A DNA stretch of 5,545 nt from contig CALETX010000199.1 of assembly GCA_937920455.1 (NCBI GenBank), forward strand, positions 1 through 5,545. Direction: 5' to 3'. The translations under genes were made by a program, and so were the position numbers. Origin of the DNA: an uncultured bacterium. GTDB lineage: Bacteria > Verrucomicrobiota > Kiritimatiellia > UBA8416 > CALETX01. Below, piece after piece: positions 1 to 5,545 of the stretch. Position 1 is the first letter of the stretch, and each line of letters starts with the position of its first letter. The notes beneath the pieces were generated by a model. The model saw only the letters and a program-made list of their open reading frames with translations. It was not told where the DNA came from and searched no databases.

Positions 1-2
1 CG

Positions 3-455
3 GGTCAGCCGCTGCCTGAGCGTGAGGTGGAAGAGCTTGTCACCGCTGTTGACGATGAAATCCGCGATCTTGTTTCAAAAACGGAGCAGAGAATTAACGC
101 GCTTGTTGAGGCCATACGACGGGAGGAGGAAGAGGAGAGAAAGACCTTGGAGGCAGGGGCGGAGGTATCGGCCGAGAAGGCCGGCGAACAACGGATGTCG
201 AAGCGCAAGCTGCTGGCCACGCTTGCGGAGATAGTGCAGGAGCTGTGTCAGCCTCTCGCCGTGATAGGGTGTTCAATTGATATGATAAAGAGCAAGCATT
301 TGGGAGAGGTCACCGATGGGCAGATGGAGATGCTGAACCTGGCGTCGAGCAGTGGCGAGAGAGTTCGCGCGATTGTGAACAAGCTGATGGAGATTTCCGG
401 TCTACCGAAGGATCTTTCGCCAGATGCGGACATACAGGCGTCTCTTTACCGGTAG
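3..455 (+). CDS. Signalling protein with HisKA-like (DHp) domain lacking the phospho-acceptor His, 5'-partial
   Basis: The reading frame is open from the first bases of the window, so the start probably lies upstream. The GTG at 27 is possible but has no convincing ribosome-binding site. The visible 150 residues begin with a helical acidic/basic stretch, probably coiled coil, that includes a run REEEEER. From about 195 the protein matches the two helices of a histidine-kinase dimerisation domain. The motif IVQELCQPLAVI sits where kinases have N(V/I)SHELRTPLTSI, and a second helix ends in VNKLMEISGL (compare VNDILDL in the next gene). The residue in the His position is Gln (codon 237-239). The protein stops about 15 residues after the second helix, so no HATPase_c domain exists. 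The part upstream of the window could hold a receiver or sensor domain. It is probably a non-catalytic dimerisation or docking partner in the same pathway as the kinase that starts 19 bases later. The HisKA resemblance is judged by eye only. Confidence 0.75.
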   Translation, partial: GQPLPEREVEELVTAVDDEIRDLVSKTEQRINALVEAIRREEEEERKTLEAGAEVSAEKAGEQRMSKRKLLATLAEIVQELCQPLAVIGCSIDMIKSKHLGEVTDGQMEMLNLASSSGERVRAIVNKLMEISGLPKDLSPDADIQASLYR

Positions 456-462
456 GGATTTT

Positions 463-469
463 AAGGGAG
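463..469 (+). promoter_or_regulatory. Ribosome-binding site deciding the hybrid kinase start
   Basis: AAGGGAG lies five bases before the ATG at 475. It favours this start over the in-frame ATG at 424, which would overlap the preceding gene by 32 bases and would add 17 residues with no domain content. Confidence 0.7.
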
Positions 470-474
470 TTGTT

Positions 475-2097
475 ATGCCACAGGATGAGTCGGCCAGAAC
501 AATGCGTATAGACATCCACCCGGATTTTTTCGGGGAGTCTCTTGCGCGCAAGAAACAGGAAGCCACCTTCCTTGGGCACAGTCCCGATTCAACATCTGTT
601 GTTGCGCGAGCGCGCTCGTGGAGAATGTCCGGCGACTACGAGCGGCTGCTTCAGAGTATTTATGACGGGGTTCTGATTACCGACCTGAAGGGGCGAATTC
701 TCGATTTCAACGACCGTGCTGTTGACTTCTTTCTGTGCACCGAGGCCGACCTGTACGGACGACAGGTTATCGGCCTCATATCTGGCGCCGATGAAAGTCT
801 GATGGATGCGATCCGGCGGAATTTGGAGAACCACAGGCACACGCTGATCGAGGCGCATTGCGTTAGAAGGGACAAGACGATGTTCCCTGCCGAAATTGCG
901 GTCAATCGCATTGATCTGGACGGGGAGGGCCAGCTTTGTTTTTTCATTCGCGATATCACAGTGCGCAAGAAGGAGCAGGCAGCGCTTGAGGCTGCTATTG
1001 CCAAGCTGGAGAAGCACGACAGGGCGCGCACGATGTTTGTATCGAATGTTTCGCACGAGTTGCGGACTCCGCTGACTTCCATGATCTATGCCGTCAACAA
1101 TCTGCTTAAGGGTGTGTGTGGCCCTATACCAGAGCGCGTACGGCGATATCTTGAGATTCTGGACGGGGACAGCCGCCGGCTCTTGAACACCGTTAATGAC
1201 ATTCTAGATCTGAGGAAAATAGAGTCGAACACTCTGACTCTTGCCAGGACGCGCATCCCGATTGGAAGGCTTGTGAAGAGGAGTGTGGACTCTCTCATGA
1301 TGCAGGCTGACCGCAAGATGCTGAAGTTGTCCGTTATGGGTGGCAACGGCAACTGGTTTGTTGATTGCGATCCTCTGAAGATGGAACGTGTAATTATTAA
1401 TGTTGTGGGCAACGCAATCAAGTTTACGCCGGAAGGCGGCGTGGTTGACGTGGTTGTTGATGATCACCCGCACCGCCCCGGCTATGTTCGCGTGATATGC
1501 GTGGACAATGGGATCGGCATTCCTGCGGAGGCGTTGCCGAGGGTCACAGAGCGATACTTTACGGTGGGCGAACAGCCTTCGGGGTGCGGTTTGGGTCTGG
1601 CGATTTCGAAGGAAATAGTGGAAATGCATGGTGGGACGATATCCATTGCCAGTCCGCCTCCTGGCTGTGAGAAGGGTACGGCGGTTACTATTTCTCTTCC
1701 GACGGCGCCGCCACCCACTATTTTGCTTGTGGATGACGATCGGTCAGTGCTGTTGCTGCTCCAGGAGCAGGTGAGAGCTCGTGGGTACTGTGTCATAACA
1801 GCGGAAAGTGGGACGGAGGCGCTTGAGAAGATCCGCTTGTCGCGTCCGGACCTGGTGGTGCTGGATCTTGTGCTTCCGGGGATGGACGGCACGGAAGTGG
1901 TTCTTCAGATGCGCGGCGACAAGGAACTTGCGCGCATACCCGTGATCGTCATCACCGGCGCCGGAGTGAGCCGCGCGAGGGCTGAGATTCTTGCGGGATT
2001 CTCGATACCTGCGATTTCCAAACCATGGCATGATGAGGACCTTCTCGACAAGATGGAAAGCGCCTTTCTCGGGGCTAGCGCATTGTCACGACTTTGA
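475..2097 (+). CDS. Cytoplasmic hybrid sensor histidine kinase, PAS-HisKA-HATPase_c-REC
   Basis: The product (540 residues from the ATG at 475) autophosphorylates on His using ATP and can pass the phosphate to its own C-terminal receiver. Domains in order: a polar N-terminus without recognisable domain (1-50); a PAS sensor domain (about 54-165, from YERLLQSIYDGVLITD to FFIRDIT); a short helical linker; HisKA (about 183-252) with the H-box SHELRTPL and His194; HATPase_c (about 299-409) with N-box NVVGNAIKFT (Asn313), G1 box DNGIGIP (344-350) and G2 box GCGLGLAI (370-377); a proline-rich hinge; and a receiver (about 415-531) with acidic cluster VDDD (420-422), phospho-acceptor Asp464 in VLDLVLPGMDG, Thr494 and Lys516. 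All catalytic positions are present. There is no signal peptide or membrane segment, so it should sense a cytoplasmic signal through PAS. The ligand cannot be told. It lies between a His-less HisKA-like gene and a dual-receiver gene, which are its likely partners. No HPt domain is visible in the window. Confidence 0.95.
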   Translation: MPQDESARTMRIDIHPDFFGESLARKKQEATFLGHSPDSTSVVARARSWRMSGDYERLLQSIYDGVLITDLKGRILDFNDRAVDFFLCTEADLYGRQVIGLISGADESLMDAIRRNLENHRHTLIEAHCVRRDKTMFPAEIAVNRIDLDGEGQLCFFIRDITVRKKEQAALEAAIAKLEKHDRARTMFVSNVSHELRTPLTSMIYAVNNLLKGVCGPIPERVRRYLEILDGDSRRLLNTVNDILDLRKIESNTLTLARTRIPIGRLVKRSVDSLMMQADRKMLKLSVMGGNGNWFVDCDPLKMERVIINVVGNAIKFTPEGGVVDVVVDDHPHRPGYVRVICVDNGIGIPAEALPRVTERYFTVGEQPSGCGLGLAISKEIVEMHGGTISIASPPPGCEKGTAVTISLPTAPPPTILLVDDDRSVLLLLQEQVRARGYCVITAESGTEALEKIRLSRPDLVVLDLVLPGMDGTEVVLQMRGDKELARIPVIVITGAGVSRARAEILAGFSIPAISKPWHDEDLLDKMESAFLGASALSRL

Positions 2098-2158
2098 GAA
2101 ACAAGCGCATGTTTGATGATTGAAATAGGGAAAGAAACGCTGTTAGATGGCACATGAA

Positions 2159-2167
2159 AGGGAGGAG
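2159..2167 (+). promoter_or_regulatory. Ribosome-binding site of the dual-receiver gene
   Basis: A strong purine-rich block containing GGAGG lies just before the ATG at 2170, with about 4-5 bases between the GGAGG core and the start codon. It supports the ATG at 2170 as the start. Confidence 0.65.
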
Positions 2168-2169
2168 TC

Positions 2170-2961
2170 ATGAGTCCGCAGGCCACCAATAAGAAAAAGA
2201 AGATTCTGCTGATAGATGACGACGCCAGTCTGCTCGTTACGCTAAGTGATTTCCTGAAGTTTGAGGGATATGAAGTTGTCACCGCGGACAGTGGGGAACA
2301 GGGGCTCAAACGGCTGGAGAAGATGTCGCCGGATCTTATCATACTGGACATGAGTATGCCGGGGATGGGCGGCGTTGGTTTTCTCAAGGCCATATCGAGC
2401 GCGACGGGCAAGCCGGCTTATCCTGTGCTTGTTCTTACCGCTCGGGCCAATATGGCGGAGTTTTTTGCCACCGTTGATGTTGACGGTTTTGTGGCCAAGC
2501 CGTGTGATCCGCAGGACCTGCTGATGGAGGTGGGCCGGATAATCTTTCTCAGGAGTGGTGACAAGCCGGAGACTGGGGAGACGCGTTTCGGGAGCAGGAA
2601 GGTGCTTTTGGGTGAGGACGATCCGGTAGTCAGCGAGAATCTAACCACCGCGTTTGTGGATGCCGGGTTCCTTGTTGACCATGCGGCAAAGGGAGGTGAT
2701 GTGCTGGAGCGTGCTATTGTGGGCAAACCGGACATTATCGTTGTAAAACGCGTCCTGGCATCCATGAATGGCGATGCTGTCGCGGCTATGCTGAAGGAGA
2801 TGCCAAACACGAAGGACATACCGGTGGTTCTTTACGACGATACCGACATTGGCGCGAGCGCAGGACGTTACGAAAAGCCTGGAACAGGCATACGTAAATT
2901 CGTTTCGAGCAATAATTCGGTCGTGTTGCTGCAGGCGATCAAGAATGTAATCGGCGGCTAG
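2170..2961 (+). CDS. Output-less response regulator with an intact receiver and a degenerate second receiver
   Basis: The 263-residue product holds two receiver domains and no DNA-binding or enzymatic output. The first (about 11-128) is intact: acidic cluster DDD 16-18, phospho-acceptor Asp60 in LIILDMSMPGMGG, Thr90 in VLVLTAR and Lys110 in VAKP. It is the probable phosphate target of the hybrid kinase 72 bases upstream. The second (about 143-262) keeps the fold pattern and the acidic pair (GEDDP, 149-152). However, the phospho-acceptor position is Lys193 (PDIIVVKRVL), the Thr position is Asp223 (VVLYDD) and the conserved Lys is replaced by Ser (KFVSSN, about 247). The second domain therefore should not be phosphorylated in the usual way and may act in dimerisation or in binding a partner. 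A linker of about 15 polar residues joins the two. With no output domain, the protein probably works by protein-protein contact or as a phosphate relay or sink. The receiver calls are firm; the role is inferred. Confidence 0.93.
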   Translation: MSPQATNKKKKILLIDDDASLLVTLSDFLKFEGYEVVTADSGEQGLKRLEKMSPDLIILDMSMPGMGGVGFLKAISSATGKPAYPVLVLTARANMAEFFATVDVDGFVAKPCDPQDLLMEVGRIIFLRSGDKPETGETRFGSRKVLLGEDDPVVSENLTTAFVDAGFLVDHAAKGGDVLERAIVGKPDIIVVKRVLASMNGDAVAAMLKEMPNTKDIPVVLYDDTDIGASAGRYEKPGTGIRKFVSSNNSVVLLQAIKNVIGG

Positions 2962-2975
2962 ATTGAACGGCCAAT

Positions 2976-3431
2976 ATGCGCTGTCCGAAATGTGGTCATC
3001 TTGAGGACAAGGTGCTGGACAGCCGTCTCTCGGCAAATGGCACTGCTATAAGACGGCGGCGTATGTGTCTCAGATGCCGCCACCGATTCACCACTTATGA
3101 GGAGGTCGTCAGAGCCAAACTCAGGGTTATTAAGCGGGACGGACGAAGGGAGGACCTCGACAGGAGCAAATTGATCGAGGGCATCAAGAAAGCCTGCGAG
3201 AAAAGGCCCGTCAGCACAGAAACTATCGAGAACCTCGTTGAGGGAATCATCGAGGAGCTCGAATCGGAATACGAGCGCGATGTGTCCAGCCAGGTCATTG
3301 GGGAGAAAGTCATGGCTCGGCTTGAAAAACTTGACGAGGTGGCGTTTGTGCGCTTTGCTTCGGTTTACAGAAGGTTCAAGGACGTGAATCAGTTCCTCAG
3401 TGCCATTGGAGGATTGATAGGGAAGGAATGA
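2976..3431 (+). CDS. nrdR: Transcriptional repressor NrdR of ribonucleotide reductase genes
   Basis: NrdR is a zinc-ribbon/ATP-cone repressor. It senses the ATP/dATP state and binds NrdR boxes in front of ribonucleotide reductase operons, tuning deoxynucleotide supply. The 151 residues fit the family's usual length (about 150). The zinc ribbon has Cys3, Cys6, Cys31 and Cys34. The family signature MRCPKCGH, DSR, IRRRRMCLRC and HRFTTYE is complete. The ATP-cone covers about 49-139 (from LRVIKRDGRRE to YRRFKDVNQF). The ATG at 2976 is 14 bases after the preceding stop and has no clear Shine-Dalgarno sequence, so translation may depend on coupling to the upstream gene. The MRCP N-terminus is characteristic and fixes the start. 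It overlaps the next gene by four bases. No ribonucleotide reductase gene lies in the window, so its targets are elsewhere. Confidence 0.98.
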   Translation: MRCPKCGHLEDKVLDSRLSANGTAIRRRRMCLRCRHRFTTYEEVVRAKLRVIKRDGRREDLDRSKLIEGIKKACEKRPVSTETIENLVEGIIEELESEYERDVSSQVIGEKVMARLEKLDEVAFVRFASVYRRFKDVNQFLSAIGGLIGKE

Positions 3432-4042
3432 TCTGGAATCCCCACACTCAAACCGACAGGCGATCGGTGCTGGCCAGGCAGATATCCTTGATGCTGGAGG
3501 CGTGCGGTGGCGCGGAGGGGCTCCTTGCTGACGGCAACATAGAGGAGTTTGCCATCAGCCTCGACCATGCTCTCGAAGAGAGAGGAATGACCGATGTTGT
3601 TCACACCGCGGATATAATTCTGTTTCTTGTGCAGGCCCTTTCGTCTGTTGGAGAAAGGAGGGCTGCTCGAAGGCTTCTTGTTTTTGGAACTGGTCTAGCG
3701 GCGCCGGCGGCCTGGGATGTCACGGGGGATGGGCCCATGTGGATTCTTGACCTACGGCAGATGACGGTGAGAGACGATTGTCCCATAGAGCTTCTTTTTT
3801 TTATGTGCCTTTCAGCTATTTTGGATGCCATGGCGGAAGTGTGGGATGAATGTGACGGAAACGGACTTCTTGGCCTTCGTCATGTTTCCCTTGCGGCGTC
3901 CGTCCTTCTTGGCGGAGGCAAGCCCAAACAGGTCAGGCGCATGGCATGCGAGATCAAGCAGAGATGCCGTGTCATGCTTGAACGGATTGCGGAGGAAAGG
4001 GGTTGGCGGACGTCACCCCGTGTCTTGGATCTCGACCACTGA
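3428..4042 (+). CDS. Hypothetical protein, coupled to nrdR
   Basis: I do not recognise this 204-residue protein. It starts at an ATGA overlap with the nrdR stop and ends 23 bases before purC, so it is very probably co-translated with nrdR and co-transcribed with both. The sequence looks mostly alpha-helical and soluble, with no signal peptide. The hydrophobic stretches (ADIILFLVQAL around 61-71 and IELLFFMCLSAILDAMAEVW around 120-139) contain charged residues and look like buried helices rather than membrane spans. The middle holds a possible beta-strand (MWILDLRQM, 104-112). The C-terminus is basic and helical (QVRRMACEIKQRCRVMLERIAEERGW). Five Cys residues (26, 118, 127, 142, 174) plus Cys180 form no recognisable metal motif. 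An eight-T run at 3795-3802 encodes LFF. The gene is real by position, frame and coupling. Its function is open. Confidence 0.85.
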   Translation: MIWNPHTQTDRRSVLARQISLMLEACGGAEGLLADGNIEEFAISLDHALEERGMTDVVHTADIILFLVQALSSVGERRAARRLLVFGTGLAAPAAWDVTGDGPMWILDLRQMTVRDDCPIELLFFMCLSAILDAMAEVWDECDGNGLLGLRHVSLAASVLLGGGKPKQVRRMACEIKQRCRVMLERIAEERGWRTSPRVLDLDH

Positions 4043-4052
4043 ATTCTGCTAA

Positions 4053-4058
4053 CGAGGA
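4053..4058 (+). promoter_or_regulatory. Ribosome-binding site deciding the purC start
   Basis: GAGGAG lies seven bases before the ATG at 4066. It favours that start over an in-frame TTG at 4003, which would sit inside the preceding gene and add 21 residues not typical of PurC. Confidence 0.8.
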
Positions 4059-4065
4059 GACGATA

Positions 4066-5037
4066 ATGCTCGAAGAAGATGTATTGAGGGCCGGACTGCA
4101 TGAAGTCATAGATGCCACCGAATTCGACGGCCTTGGTCGCCGCGAATCTGGGAAAGTACGCGACATTTATCTGCAGCCTGGCCGCAGAATACTTGTCACC
4201 ACTGACAGAATTTCCGCATTTGATTGCGTACTTGGAACGGTCCCGTTCAAGGGGCAGGTCCTCACTCAGATTGCGGCATTCTGGTTCGATCAGACTCGCG
4301 ATATTGCACCTAATCATCTGGAGGCTGTACCTGATCCGAATGTTATGGTTGTCAGGGAATGCGAGCAGCTTCCGCTGGAGTTCATTGTTCGGGGGTATAT
4401 TACAGGGGTAACGGAAACATCGGCCTGGTACAATTATTCTAAGGGAGTAAGAAACTTTTGCGGCAACGTCTTGCCTGAGGGGTTGCACAAGGATGAGAAG
4501 TTGCTGCGCCCGATACTCACGCCCACCACAAAGCTGGAGAAGCATGATCGCCCGATTTCGAGGGATGAAGCGATCGCGGAGGGATTAATTTCTCCCTCGG
4601 ACTTTGACGCTGCTGCGGATATTTGTTTCCGGCTTTACGAAAGGGGGAGTCAGATTGCGGCTCGACAAGGTCTGATCCTCGTGGATACGAAATACGAGAT
4701 AGGGAAGCTGGATGGTCGTCTTGTTGTCACGGATGAAATTCACACTCCCGACTCGTCTCGCTATTGGTATATGGACACGTATGAGGACCTTTTCAAGGCA
4801 GGCAAGGAGCAGCGAAAGCTGGATAAAGAGTACGTTCGGGAGTGGCTTGCCGCGCGCGGATTCCGCGGTCGCGGGACGCCTCCATCCCTGCCGGATGAAG
4901 TGAGGATCGAGGCGGCGCGGCGTTATATCGCCGCCTACGAGGTTATCACCGGCAGACGGTTTGCGCCTGGAGCCACGCCTGCTCTAGCGAGGATCGAGAA
5001 GGCTCTCCGGCCCTATCGCATTGCCGACGCCGGTTGA
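4066..5037 (+). CDS. purC: Phosphoribosylaminoimidazole-succinocarboxamide synthase (SAICAR synthase)
   Basis: PurC joins CAIR and L-aspartate with ATP to give SAICAR, a middle step of de novo purine synthesis in the cytoplasm. The 323-residue product shows the ATP-contacting GKVRD (29-33), SAICAR synthase signature 1 as VTTDRISAFD (44-53), the substrate-binding region EFIVRGYITG (105-114), signature 2 as LILVDTKYEIG (203-213) and the TDEIHTPDSSRYW block (222-234). It is the long form seen in yeast Ade1 and several bacterial phyla, not the short form of about 237 residues. The extra length is in the middle insert and in the C-terminal helical part (RRYIAAYEVITGRRF). The start at 4066 has a good ribosome-binding site. 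Its place after nrdR and an unknown gene groups purine and deoxynucleotide functions. Its stop lies one base from the stop of the convergent aminotransferase gene, so there is no room for a separate terminator between them. Confidence 0.98.
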   Translation: MLEEDVLRAGLHEVIDATEFDGLGRRESGKVRDIYLQPGRRILVTTDRISAFDCVLGTVPFKGQVLTQIAAFWFDQTRDIAPNHLEAVPDPNVMVVRECEQLPLEFIVRGYITGVTETSAWYNYSKGVRNFCGNVLPEGLHKDEKLLRPILTPTTKLEKHDRPISRDEAIAEGLISPSDFDAAADICFRLYERGSQIAARQGLILVDTKYEIGKLDGRLVVTDEIHTPDSSRYWYMDTYEDLFKAGKEQRKLDKEYVREWLAARGFRGRGTPPSLPDEVRIEAARRYIAAYEVITGRRFAPGATPALARIEKALRPYRIADAG

Positions 5038-5038
5038 A

Positions 5039-5545
5039 TCATTCCCATCTCAGATCTAGTCGGCCAAGCCGTTGAGCGAGTTCGTGAATCACCCTCTCGT
5101 CATCCGTTTCTCCGCTGGATTCGAATGTGGCGGAAAATCTGAGATAGGCGCCCGCATCATCCCACGGCACCGTGGAGATAAGCGCGTTGCGGATCAGGAA
5201 CTGCGATGCGTCCTCCGCCGACGAAAAGCGCGTCTTGCCGGCTGCCACAGGCGCCCTGGCGTAGAGGTAGAATGTGCCTCCCGGCATGGAGGCATCGAAT
5301 CCAACATTCCTGAGAGCTGCTACCATCTTGCGTAATCTGGTTTCGTAATGAGCCTTAATGGCGTCTGCCAGGCTTCTGTCGGCGATGCCTGCGGCCGCAG
5401 CCACCTGGATGGCCTTGAACTGGCCTGAGTCCACATTGTCCTTTACTTCCGCATATGCCTTCACTGCCAAAGGCGCGCCCGCAACGAATCCAAGGCGCCA
5501 ACCTGTCATGTTGTAACTCTTGCTCATGGAATGAAGTTCGACAGC
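5039..5545 (-). CDS. PLP-dependent class I/II aminotransferase, LL-diaminopimelate aminotransferase-like, 5'-partial
   Basis: Only the C-terminal 168 residues are in the window; the frame stays open through the right edge. The fragment begins near the PLP-binding lysine: ELHSMSKSYNMTGWRLGF, with the Schiff-base Lys at fragment residue 9 (codon 5519-5521). NVDSGQFKAIQ follows (about 37-47), then PGGTFYLYA, and the carboxylate-binding Arg in AYLRFSAT (about residue 136). This is a fold-type I aminotransferase of the aspartate aminotransferase superfamily. The HSxSKxYNMTGWR and VDSGxFxAIQ blocks resemble DapL (LL-diaminopimelate aminotransferase), which makes LL-diaminopimelate from tetrahydrodipicolinate and glutamate for lysine and peptidoglycan. 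Other aspartate/alanine-type aminotransferases share much of this pattern, so the substrate is not certain. The ATG at 5525-5527 is internal, since upstream codons continue the conserved motif. It converges on purC with a one-base gap. Confidence 0.9.
   Translation of the reverse strand, partial: AVELHSMSKSYNMTGWRLGFVAGAPLAVKAYAEVKDNVDSGQFKAIQVAAAAGIADRSLADAIKAHYETRLRKMVAALRNVGFDASMPGGTFYLYARAPVAAGKTRFSSAEDASQFLIRNALISTVPWDDAGAYLRFSATFESSGETDDERVIHELAQRLGRLDLRWE

Noticed and set aside
424..474. Upstream ATG extending the hybrid kinase by 17 residues.
   Set aside because: It overlaps the preceding gene and has no good ribosome-binding site, whereas the ATG at 475 has one at proper spacing.
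607..618. Perfect 12-base palindrome CGAGCGCGCTCG.
   Set aside because: It lies inside the kinase coding region in Ala/Arg-rich codons, occurs once, and has no promoter context. It is probably chance.
2099..2116. Short inverted repeat AAACA/TGTTT just after the hybrid kinase stop, as a possible terminator.
   Set aside because: The stem is only five A/T-rich pairs and no T-tract follows.
2120..2148. Possible sigma70-like promoter before the dual-receiver gene: TTGAAA at 2120-2125 and TTAGAT at 2143-2148 with 17-base spacing.
   Set aside because: The -35-like box is good but the -10-like box matches only about three of six positions. A 72-base gap offers many such chances, so I do not call it.
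2962..2985. NrdR box for autoregulation in front of nrdR.
   Set aside because: The sequence CCAATATGCG only faintly resembles part of the box, and no pair of boxes is present.
4003..4065. TTG start extending PurC by 21 residues.
   Set aside because: It lies within the preceding gene; the ATG at 4066 has a strong GAGGAG site and gives a normal PurC N-terminus.
3880..4545. Long open frame of 221 codons on the - strand.
   Set aside because: It is antisense to the unknown gene and purC, its translation shows no recognisable motif, and both + strand genes are well supported.
5048..5144. Eight-base inverted repeat TCTCAGAT / ATCTGAGA, 81 bases apart.
   Set aside because: It is short, widely spaced and within the aminotransferase coding sequence; no further symmetry or tail supports a function.

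Overview
The window reads as a compact stretch of bacterial chromosome, moderately GC-rich by eye. Six co-directional genes run on the + strand and meet one gene on the - strand. The taxon is not certain. The convergent aminotransferase resembles the LL-diaminopimelate aminotransferase (DapL) type, and PurC is of the long form (about 320 residues). Both occur in the Planctomycetes-Verrucomicrobia-Chlamydiae/Lentisphaerota/Kiritimatiellota group, but elsewhere too, so this placement is an inference. There are no mobile elements, RNA genes, CRISPR arrays or clear intrinsic terminators.

Left part (1-2961): three signal-transduction genes in a row. The first is cut by the window edge. It has a charged, probably coiled-coil stretch and then a region that looks like a histidine-kinase dimerisation (HisKA/DHp) domain. 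Gln replaces the phospho-accepting His, and no ATPase domain follows. The second is a cytoplasmic hybrid histidine kinase (PAS-HisKA-HATPase_c-REC) with all catalytic motifs intact. The third is an output-less response regulator with two receiver domains. Its first receiver is intact. Its second has lost the phospho-acceptor Asp (Lys instead), the switch Thr and the conserved Lys, so it is a pseudo-receiver. Together they look like a phosphorelay or scaffolded signalling module in which one kinase-like and one receiver-like domain have become non-catalytic.

Middle part (2976-4042): nrdR, encoding the ATP-cone repressor of ribonucleotide reductase genes, follows the receiver gene after 14 bases. 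It overlaps by ATGA with a 204-residue gene of unknown function.

Right part (4066-5545): purC (SAICAR synthase) follows 23 bases later with a good ribosome-binding site. Its stop codon lies one base from the stop codon of the convergent aminotransferase gene, which leaves the window at its 5' end. The + strand genes are closely spaced (gaps of 19, 72, 14, -4 and 23 bases). They could be one transcript or two, the larger gap before the dual-receiver gene being the most likely place for an internal promoter. The link between signalling, NrdR (deoxynucleotide supply) and PurC (purine synthesis) is positional only.
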